This document shows, piece after piece, positions 16,185-23,239 of a DNA stretch of 44,216 bases. A program made the position numbers and the translations under genes. This DNA comes from Alphaproteobacteria bacterium (GTDB lineage Bacteria > Pseudomonadota > Alphaproteobacteria > Micropepsales > Micropepsaceae). Location: contig CANJBZ010000030.1 in assembly GCA_947473475.1 (NCBI GenBank), positions 1 through 44,216 of the forward strand, read 5' to 3'. The notes below the pieces were generated by a model. The model had not been told where the DNA came from, did not search any database, and saw nothing but the letters and a program-made list of their open reading frames with translations. Position 1 is the stretch's first letter. Each line of letters opens with the position of its first letter.

Positions 16185-17333
16185 ATGGATTTCGAACTGA
16201 CGCCCGATCAGACCGCCTTTGCCGATTCCGTGCGGCGCTTTGCCCGTGGAAAATTGGCCGATGGCGCCCTTAGCCGCGCGCACGATCCCCACTATCCCTG
16301 GGAAACGGCGAAGCTGCTGGCCGAACAGGGCCTGCTGGGTATCACCATTCCCGAAAGCGACGGAGGCGTCGGCGGCTCGCTGATGGATGCCGTTATCGCC
16401 ATTCAGGAACTTGCGCTCGTCTGCCCCAAAAGCGCGGACATCGTGCAGGCGGGAAATTTCGGCCCGATCCGGACATTTGCCGAATATGCGACCGCCCAAC
16501 AGAAGGCGCGGTTTCTTCCCGACCTGCTGAACGCGCGTAAGCTCATCAGCCTGGGCATGACGGAGCCCGATGCCGGCTCGGCGGTGACCGATCTCACGAC
16601 CTCGGCGAAGAAGGACGGCGATTTCTTCGTCATCAATGGCGGCAAGATTTTCAGCACGCACAGCACCGAAGCCGGCGTCTTCCTGGTCTATCTCCGTTAC
16701 GGCCCAGGTTTGAACGGGATAGGCTCGGTTCTGGTTGAGCGGGATACGCCGGGCTTTACCATCGGCAAGCCGTCGCGCTTCATGAGCGATGAGCAATGGT
16801 CACCGCTTTATTTCGAGAATTGCCGCATACCCGCCGCGAACGTCTTGCTCGGCGAGGGCGGCTTCAAGAAGCAAATCTCGGGCTTCAATGTCGAACGCAT
16901 CGGCAATGCCGCACGCTCGCAGGGCCTCGGACGCCACGCCTTCAACGTCGCGCGCGACCACTGCCTTGTGCGAAAGCAGTTCGGGCGTGACTTGTGCGAA
17001 TTCCAGGGCCTGCAGTGGAAGTTCGCCGAAATGGCCGTCAAGCTCGACGCGGCCCAGCTTCTACTCTATCGCGCGATTGCCAACGCGAAGGACGGCATAC
17101 CGTCGGCCTATGACACCGCCGTCGCTAAGCTCGCCTGCAATCAAGCGGGCTTCGATGTGGCGAACGAAGCCATGCAGGTCATGGGCGGCATGGGCTACAG
17201 CAAAGAAACGCTGGTGGAATATTGCGTGCGGCGCACGCGTGGCTGGATGATCGCCGGGGGCTCAATCGAAATGCTCAAGAATCGCATCGCCGAGTCCGTT
17301 TTCGACCGGCGCTTCGATCAAAGGAAAATCTGA
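16185..17333 (+). CDS. Acyl-CoA dehydrogenase
   Basis: A 382-residue protein with the three ACAD parts: N-terminal helices (LTPDQTAFADSVRRFA), beta domain (SLGMTEPDAGSAVTDL) and C-terminal helices (RKQFGRDLCEFQGLQWKFAEMA, QVMGGMGYSKE). The usual C-terminal YEGT base is not there; the segment reads WMIAGGSIEMLKNRIA. Instead Glu237 in FNVERIGNAA occupies the position used by isovaleryl- and long-chain enzymes, so it is the likely catalytic base. FAD and an electron-transfer flavoprotein are expected partners. A GGGGGGA ribosome site precedes the ATG. It lies one base before the acyl-CoA synthetase gene, so the two are probably one transcript. Confidence 0.9.
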   Translation: MDFELTPDQTAFADSVRRFARGKLADGALSRAHDPHYPWETAKLLAEQGLLGITIPESDGGVGGSLMDAVIAIQELALVCPKSADIVQAGNFGPIRTFAEYATAQQKARFLPDLLNARKLISLGMTEPDAGSAVTDLTTSAKKDGDFFVINGGKIFSTHSTEAGVFLVYLRYGPGLNGIGSVLVERDTPGFTIGKPSRFMSDEQWSPLYFENCRIPAANVLLGEGGFKKQISGFNVERIGNAARSQGLGRHAFNVARDHCLVRKQFGRDLCEFQGLQWKFAEMAVKLDAAQLLLYRAIANAKDGIPSAYDTAVAKLACNQAGFDVANEAMQVMGGMGYSKETLVEYCVRRTRGWMIAGGSIEMLKNRIAESVFDRRFDQRKI

Positions 17334-17334
17334 C

Positions 17335-19428
17335 GTGAGCACAGTATTGTCGGGCGCAGCTTTGCGGCAAAAGTTGCTATCGCCGCGCAGCGTCGCGTTG
17401 ATCGGCGCCTCTGACGACAAGAGCAAAACCGCCGCCCGGCCATTACGGTTTTTGCGCCAAGCCGGTTACGCCGGCACGATTTATCCAATCAATCCGCGCC
17501 GCGATACGGTGTCGGGCGAGCGCGCATGGCGTTCGCTTGAGGCACTGCCGGAAATACCGGACCATGCCTACGTGCTGTCGCCGACCGAGACGGTGATCGA
17601 AGCTGTCGCGGAATGCGCCCGTATCGGCATTCCCGTCGTCACAATTCTGGCCAGCGGATTTGGCGAAGCCGGCGCGGAAGGTGCGCAGCGCGAAAAAGAA
17701 CTGCGCCGTATCTGCGCCGAAACCGGCTTGCGCATCGTCGGCCCGTCAAGCCTCGGCGTGGTCAATCTGCACGACCGTTTGCTGCTGACGGCCAATGCCG
17801 CGTTCGCCGAACCCGAAGTGCCCGCAGGGAATATCTTCGTCGCTTCCCACAGCGGCAGCATGATCGGCGCGCTGGTGTCGCGCGGACTTTCGCGGGGCAT
17901 CGACTTTGCGGGGCTTGTCTCCGTTGGCAACGAACTGGATCTCAGCATCGGCGAAATTTGCGCCAGCACGCTCGATGATCCCGCCATCGCGGGGTATCTG
18001 CTGTTCCTGGAGACGATCCGCAAATCCGAGCAGCTTCGCGCCTTTGCCTGGGCTGCGGCCGAACGCGGCAAGCCGGTTCTGGCCTACAAATTGGGGCGTT
18101 CGGCGGAAGCGGCGGAATTGGCCGTTTCCCACACCGGCGCATTAGCGGGCGAAGACGATGTCGCCGATGCCTTCCTTAGAGATTGCGGCATTGCGCGTGT
18201 GGAAACCTTGGAGGCGGCGCTTGAAGGCCTGCCGCTGCTGGCGCGGCTGCCGGTTAGCCAAGCCGCAGGGCGGCGTATGCGCGTGGGCGTCGTCACCACG
18301 ACGGCGGGCGGCGCGGCGATGGTTGTCGATCAATTGGCAATCCGGCACGTCGCGGTGGAAGGCCCGAGCCCCGAGACGCTGGCTCGCCTCGCCGCGCAGG
18401 ACATTCATGTGGCGCCGGAACGGATCGTCGATCTGACATTGGCTGGAACCAAGTACGAAACCGTCAAGCGCGCCCTGGATGTACTGCTGACCGCGCCGGA
18501 GTTCGACCTTGTGGTCGCTGTGCCGGGTTCGTCGGCGCGGTTTGAACCGAACTCAACCGTCCGTCCCCTGATCGAATGCGCCAATGCCGGCAAGCCGCTG
18601 GCGGCGTTCATTGTGCCGGATGCGCCGCAAGCCCTAAAGCAGCTTACCCAGGCTGGCATTCCAAATTTCCGCACGCCCGAAGCCTGTGGCGATGCCATTG
18701 CCGCCGCCTTCGCGCGCCGCAAGCCACGCGCATCAACGGCGGCCGCAACAAGCCTGGGCGGCGAGAGCCGGTGTTTGAACGAACTGGATGCGTATGTGTT
18801 GCTGGAACAGCTTGGCATACCCCACGCACCAGCGGTGGCTCTGGACGCGAAGGTAGGCACTCGCGAGCCGTTGCCCTTTCCATACCCCGTCGCCGTCAAG
18901 ATTCTGTCCGAGCACATCCAGCATAAAACTGATGTCGGCGGCGTGGTGCTGAATGTTTCAGACGATGCCGCACTGGCAGAGGCCGTTCGGCAGATCGGCA
19001 AGAACATCGAAGAGTCTTCACCCGGCACAGCGGCAGATCGCGTGGTCGTGCAGCAGATGGCGAAAGGCGTGGGCGAGGTACTGATCGGCTATCGCCTCGA
19101 TGCGCAAGCCGGCCCCATCGTGATGCTGGCGTCGGGCGGCGTGTTGACGGAAATTTACCGCGACCGTGCCTTGCGGCTGGCCCCCGTCGATCTCGAAACG
19201 GCGCGGCAGATGATAGTGGAAGTAAAGAGCATGGCCGTTCTTTCCGGCTATCGCGGACGGCCTGCGGGCGATCTCGATGCACTTGCTGAGGCCATCGTGT
19301 CGTTGTCTCAGCTCGCGGCAAAAAGCGATCCGGTCGTGCTGGAAGCGGAGATCAATCCGCTGCTGGTCATGGAAAACGGCAAGGGCGTGCTGGCGGTGGA
19401 TGCGGTCGTTCGGCTGGCGGCGCCATGA
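17335..19428 (+). CDS. ADP-forming acyl-CoA synthetase (acetate-CoA ligase family)
   Basis: A 697-residue fused protein from a GTG start. Order: CoA-binding Rossmann domain (about 10-135, with SVALIGASDDKSKTA), succinyl-CoA-synthetase-like domain (GPSSLGVVN 137-145; FVASHSGSMIGAL), catalytic His266 in AVSHTGALAGEDDV, and an ATP-grasp domain (about 480-695, with HKTDVGGVVLNV and EINPLLVM). The enzyme couples acyl-CoA formation to ATP/ADP. Here it most likely activates the carboxylate produced by the upstream steps, or recovers energy from the product CoA ester. It overlaps the next gene by four bases. Confidence 0.9.
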   Translation: MSTVLSGAALRQKLLSPRSVALIGASDDKSKTAARPLRFLRQAGYAGTIYPINPRRDTVSGERAWRSLEALPEIPDHAYVLSPTETVIEAVAECARIGIPVVTILASGFGEAGAEGAQREKELRRICAETGLRIVGPSSLGVVNLHDRLLLTANAAFAEPEVPAGNIFVASHSGSMIGALVSRGLSRGIDFAGLVSVGNELDLSIGEICASTLDDPAIAGYLLFLETIRKSEQLRAFAWAAAERGKPVLAYKLGRSAEAAELAVSHTGALAGEDDVADAFLRDCGIARVETLEAALEGLPLLARLPVSQAAGRRMRVGVVTTTAGGAAMVVDQLAIRHVAVEGPSPETLARLAAQDIHVAPERIVDLTLAGTKYETVKRALDVLLTAPEFDLVVAVPGSSARFEPNSTVRPLIECANAGKPLAAFIVPDAPQALKQLTQAGIPNFRTPEACGDAIAAAFARRKPRASTAAATSLGGESRCLNELDAYVLLEQLGIPHAPAVALDAKVGTREPLPFPYPVAVKILSEHIQHKTDVGGVVLNVSDDAALAEAVRQIGKNIEESSPGTAADRVVVQQMAKGVGEVLIGYRLDAQAGPIVMLASGGVLTEIYRDRALRLAPVDLETARQMIVEVKSMAVLSGYRGRPAGDLDALAEAIVSLSQLAAKSDPVVLEAEINPLLVMENGKGVLAVDAVVRLAAP

Positions 19429-21488
19429 GCGGCACGGTTCATGTGGAGCGCGACGGCAATGTTGCCGTCCTTGTCATCGACAACCCGCCGGTCAATGCCA
19501 GCTCGGCCGATGTGCGGCGCGCGCTGCTCGATGCCATAGGAACGGTCCAAAGCGATTTCACGATTGAGGCCGCCGTTTTGATCGGCGCCGGAAATACGTT
19601 CGTCGCGGGCTCCGACATCAAAGAATTCGGCAAACCCATTCCCGAGCCGCAATTGCCGGTCATCCAGGCGGCCATCCGCGATTGTCCTACGCCCTTCATC
19701 GCCGCCCTTCACGGCGCGGCATTGGGCGGCGGTTTCGAGCTGGCGCTCAGCTGCGACGCGCGCATCGCGACACCGGACGTGATTGTCGGGTTTCCCGAAG
19801 TGAGCCTGGGCATGATCCCCGGCGCGGGTGGCACGCAATATTTGCCGCGGCTTACCGGAATCCCTGCTGCTATTGAGATGATCTGCTCCTGCCGCCGCAT
19901 CGGAGCAAAGGAAGGCAAAGAGCGCGGACTGATCGATGCGATGGCCGATGGCGAGCTTCGTGCCACTGCCGTCGCGTTCGCGCGCAGCTGGATAGGGCGC
20001 AAGCGCCCACTCGGCCGAATCGACGTTCCGCCCTCGCCGGCTGACGCGATCGACAAAGCAGCTGCCGCGGCCTTACGTGCCGGACGCAACCGGCCGCAAG
20101 TTTCCGCCGCGATCGAGGCTGTGCAATGGGCGGCATCGCTTCCGTTCGACGACGCCTTGGCAAAAGAGCGGGCGGTATTTCAGGCGCTGCGCCAGAGCAC
20201 CGAAGCCGCCGCCTTGCGGCATCTGTTCTTTGCCGAGCGCCAAGCACCCAAAGCCGACGGGCTGGATGCAATAGAACCGGCACGAATTGCGCGCGCCGGA
20301 GTCGTTGGCGCGGGCACCATGGGCGCCGGGATCGCGATGTGCTTCGCCGATGCAGGCATTCCTGTGATCCTCGTCGACCAGGACGAAGCGGCCGTTGACC
20401 GGGGCATGGCCGCGATCCGCAGCTTCTACGAACGCACCGTCAAATCCGGGCGCATGTCCGAAAGCGAAGCCGCGTCGCGCATAGCCCGCATAACGCCCGC
20501 CGCGAGCCTTGAGGCGCTGTCGAGCGCGGATCTTGTTGTGGAAGCCATATTCGAAGACATGGACATCAAGAAGGACCTTCTCGTCCGGCTCGATGGGCTG
20601 CTTGCGCCGCACGCGATCCTCGCCAGCAACACGTCGTACCTCAACCTCGATACGCTTGCCGCCGTGACGCGCCGCCCGGATAGAGTTGTGGGTCTGCACT
20701 TCTTCAATCCCGCGCAGACCATGCGGCTGCTGGAAGTCGTCCGCGCCCAAGCGACAAGCGCCCAAACGCTTGCCTCCGCGCTGGATGTCGCCAAACGCCT
20801 GCGCAAACTCGCCGTCATCGCGCGCGTCGGTGAAGGCTTCATCGGCAACCGCATCTATGCCGCGTACCGCCGCCAATGCGAATTCATGCTGGAAGAAGGC
20901 GCCTTCCCGGAAGACATCGACGCGACGTTGGAAAATTTCGGCTTCGCCATGGGTCCCTTCGCCGTTGCCGACATGTCGGGGCTCGACACCGCTTGGCGCA
21001 TGCGCAAACGGCTGGCCGCCACGCGCGATTCGCACGAGCGGTACTGCGAAATCCCGGACCGCATCTGCGAGCAGGGGCGGCTCGGACGGAAAACCGGCGC
21101 GGGCTGGTACAGCTATCGCAGCGGCGAACGCAAAGGCGCATCCGATCCTGCCGTCCGCGCCCTCATCGAAGAGGCGTCTGCCTTAAAGGGGATTGTTCGC
21201 CGCGCGTTCACCGCCGAACAAATCTGCCGCCGCGTGGTTGTCACGATGGTCAATGAAGCCGCGCTCCTTCTGGCGGAAGGAATTGCAGCCCGTCCCTCCG
21301 ACATCGATGTCGTGCTGGTCAACGGCTACGGCTTTCCCAAGCATGAGGGCGGCCCGCTGTTTTGGGCCAGCCACCAGGATCGCGCCACCGTTTTGGCCGA
21401 GCTGGAAAATCTCGCCGCCGTGTCGGGCTATGGCTTCCGTACCGGCGATGTGGCCGGCTTGCTCGACCGGCTACAAGACCAAGCCTGA
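19425..21488 (+). CDS. Enoyl-CoA hydratase/3-hydroxyacyl-CoA dehydrogenase fusion (FadB/FadJ-like)
   Basis: A 687-residue two-enzyme protein. The crotonase domain has GSDIKEF (62-68) and both catalytic glutamates, E105 (GGGFELALSCDARIA) and E125 (FPEVSLGMIPGAGGTQYLPR). The dehydrogenase domain has the NAD motif GAGTMG near 293-298 and the catalytic HFFNP at about 425-429. It performs hydration and NAD-dependent oxidation of an enoyl-CoA, the second and third steps of beta-oxidation. No thiolase gene follows, so cleavage would be done elsewhere. The stop is directly adjacent to the stop of the convergent MFS gene, with no spacer. Confidence 0.93.
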   Translation: MSGTVHVERDGNVAVLVIDNPPVNASSADVRRALLDAIGTVQSDFTIEAAVLIGAGNTFVAGSDIKEFGKPIPEPQLPVIQAAIRDCPTPFIAALHGAALGGGFELALSCDARIATPDVIVGFPEVSLGMIPGAGGTQYLPRLTGIPAAIEMICSCRRIGAKEGKERGLIDAMADGELRATAVAFARSWIGRKRPLGRIDVPPSPADAIDKAAAAALRAGRNRPQVSAAIEAVQWAASLPFDDALAKERAVFQALRQSTEAAALRHLFFAERQAPKADGLDAIEPARIARAGVVGAGTMGAGIAMCFADAGIPVILVDQDEAAVDRGMAAIRSFYERTVKSGRMSESEAASRIARITPAASLEALSSADLVVEAIFEDMDIKKDLLVRLDGLLAPHAILASNTSYLNLDTLAAVTRRPDRVVGLHFFNPAQTMRLLEVVRAQATSAQTLASALDVAKRLRKLAVIARVGEGFIGNRIYAAYRRQCEFMLEEGAFPEDIDATLENFGFAMGPFAVADMSGLDTAWRMRKRLAATRDSHERYCEIPDRICEQGRLGRKTGAGWYSYRSGERKGASDPAVRALIEEASALKGIVRRAFTAEQICRRVVVTMVNEAALLLAEGIAARPSDIDVVLVNGYGFPKHEGGPLFWASHQDRATVLAELENLAAVSGYGFRTGDVAGLLDRLQDQA

Positions 21489-22766
21489 TCAGGTCTGTGC
21501 GGCCACGGCCTCGCGCCGAGGCGGCGCCATATTGCGGCCGAGCAGCAGCGCGATGCCCGCTGCAGCCAGCAGCATGACGCCGATGGTCGCCATGGCGGCG
21601 CTGTAGTCGCCAGTCCGCTCCTTTACCACCCCGATCAGAGTCGATCCCAAGAAGCCGCCCAGCTGACCGATGGAGACAATCAGCGCGATTCCACCAGCAG
21701 CCGCCGAACCGCTCAGGAACGAGGGGAATGCGATCAGAGGCGCGATGGCGGACCACAGCATGATCTGGGTCAGGCCGAGCGCCACCAAAATAAACATATC
21801 GGCTTGGCTGAAACTCGCGGCGATAAAGCTTGTGGCAGCGATCAACGCGGGAATGGCGATGTGCCACGCCCGCTCGCCCCTGGCATCGCTGGAACGGCCC
21901 CATGCCATCATGACAAAGGCGCTGATGAGGTTAGGCAACGCCACGACGAAGCCTGTGACGAGCGTCGAAAAGCCTGTCGCCTTGACGATTTGCGGAAACC
22001 AAAGCGCCACGCCATTGGCGCCGGCCAGAACGCCGAAATTGACCAAGCCCATCGCGATGACGCGAATGTCGGTCAGCGCGCTCCAAAGCTCGCGATGTTC
22101 GATGACGCCGCCGGCAGACAAGTTCTGGGTGATCGTCTTCTTCTCTTCCGCGTTCAACCAGCGCGCGGACGAAGGCCCATCGGGAAGAACTTTAAGGACG
22201 ACAAAGCCAAGCAGGCAGGCGGGCAACCCTTCCAGCAGGAAAAGCCATTGCCAGCTGTGCAGACCGGCCATATCGCCCAGGCCCAAAATCCATCCCGACA
22301 GCGGCCCGCCTACCACACCCGACAAAGGCGCGGCCGCCATGAAGCTGGCGATGAAACGGCCGCGATAGGACGGCGGAAACCAGAGCGTCAGATAGAAGAA
22401 GATGCCGGGGACAAAACCTGCTTCGGCCGCGCCCAAAATAAAGCGCAGCACATGGAATTGCGTTGGCGTCTGCACCCAGGCGTTCGACGAAGACAGCAGA
22501 CCCCAGGCCACAAGGATGCAGCAAATCCAGCGCCGGGCGCCGATACGTTCCAGCATGACATTGGCCGGAACCTGAAACACGGCATAGCCCATGAAGAACA
22601 CGCCCGCGCCGAATCCGAAGATCGCCGGCGAAAAACCCAGGTCCTTGTTCATGGTGAGCGCCGCGAAGCCGACATTCACCCGATCGAGGAAGTTGATGAT
22701 GTAGAGCAGCGTCAAAAACGGAATCAGGCGCCACGCGCATTTGCGGAAAACTTGGTCGGCGTTCAT
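21489..22766 (-). CDS. MFS transporter, ACS family (paralogue of 11440-12720)
   Basis: I start at ATG 22766 (425 residues, MNADQVFRKCAWRLIP) because a strong GGGGGGGAG ribosome site precedes it and it aligns with the paralogue's N-terminus; the longer ORF start at 22976 adds 70 unrelated residues. Twelve hydrophobic segments and the FLDRVNVGFAALTMNKDLGFSP signature are present. Many stretches match the carrier at 11440. It is transcribed against the operon and away from the receptor gene at 23240. It may move a related organic anion, perhaps another intermediate of the same pathway, or the product of the exported amidase. Confidence 0.9.
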   Translation of the reverse strand: MNADQVFRKCAWRLIPFLTLLYIINFLDRVNVGFAALTMNKDLGFSPAIFGFGAGVFFMGYAVFQVPANVMLERIGARRWICCILVAWGLLSSSNAWVQTPTQFHVLRFILGAAEAGFVPGIFFYLTLWFPPSYRGRFIASFMAAAPLSGVVGGPLSGWILGLGDMAGLHSWQWLFLLEGLPACLLGFVVLKVLPDGPSSARWLNAEEKKTITQNLSAGGVIEHRELWSALTDIRVIAMGLVNFGVLAGANGVALWFPQIVKATGFSTLVTGFVVALPNLISAFVMMAWGRSSDARGERAWHIAIPALIAATSFIAASFSQADMFILVALGLTQIMLWSAIAPLIAFPSFLSGSAAAGGIALIVSIGQLGGFLGSTLIGVVKERTGDYSAAMATIGVMLLAAAGIALLLGRNMAPPRREAVAAQT

Positions 22767-23052
22767 CTCCCCCCCTTGTACGCTTTGAAGCGCGTGCCTT
22801 GTGGCTTTCGGGTAAACCCGAATGTGGCACGGCGCGGCGCGGTTTGTCTCGATCTTCCGCATCATGCTGCACTGCGGTTGAGCAACCCGCGCCACCTTTA
22901 TGCGCAGGAAAAAACGCGCCTGGGGCAAACTGCGTAGAACGTAAACAACAGCGGCAATGCCGGCGAGCAATCGCACGTTCGGCCATTCGCTTAAATCTTA
23001 TGCGGTCCGGTCCAAATCCATGCGGCGCGTCTCGCGCGCTCTCAAAATGCGG

Positions 23053-23090
23053 CGCTCGATTGTGCAGTCGCAGCGAGCGTTTTGTGCAGT
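23053..23090 (+). promoter_or_regulatory. Candidate enhancer-binding sites upstream of the sigma-54 promoter
   Basis: TTGTGCAGT occurs at 23060-23068 and again at 23082-23090, exactly 22 bases (two helical turns) apart. The first copy lies between the inverted arms CGCTCG (23053-23058) and CGAGCG (23074-23079). The sites are 60-95 bases before the -24 element, a normal distance for sigma-54 activator binding. The remaining part of the 473-base gap 22767-23239 shows no gene. Confidence 0.4.
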
Positions 23091-23149
23091 GCTTCCGAAC
23101 TGAGCAGATTTTGAAGCGACGCGGTTTATCGCATGTCGGCCGCTCGCAT

Positions 23150-23165
23150 TGGCACGCGGCTTGCG
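23150..23165 (+). promoter_or_regulatory. Sigma-54 (RpoN) promoter for the TonB receptor/amidase genes
   Basis: TGGCACG at 23150-23156, CGGC, then TTGC at 23161-23164 match the consensus TGGCACG-N4-TTGC. The invariant GG and GC are ten bases apart as required. The start would be near 23176, some 64 bases before the receptor's ATG. Sigma-54 dependence implies an activator; none is encoded in this window. Confidence 0.75.
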
Positions 23166-23239
23166 ATGCGCGTGCGCTATGGGGTGGGGACGCACCTGGG
23201 TTGGAGCAACTGCAACATCCAACTTGGGAAGCATAAAAA

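Noticed and set aside
22767-22976. 70-residue N-terminal extension of the second MFS transporter.
   Set aside because: It has no counterpart in the paralogue and the strong ribosome site lies directly before ATG 22766.
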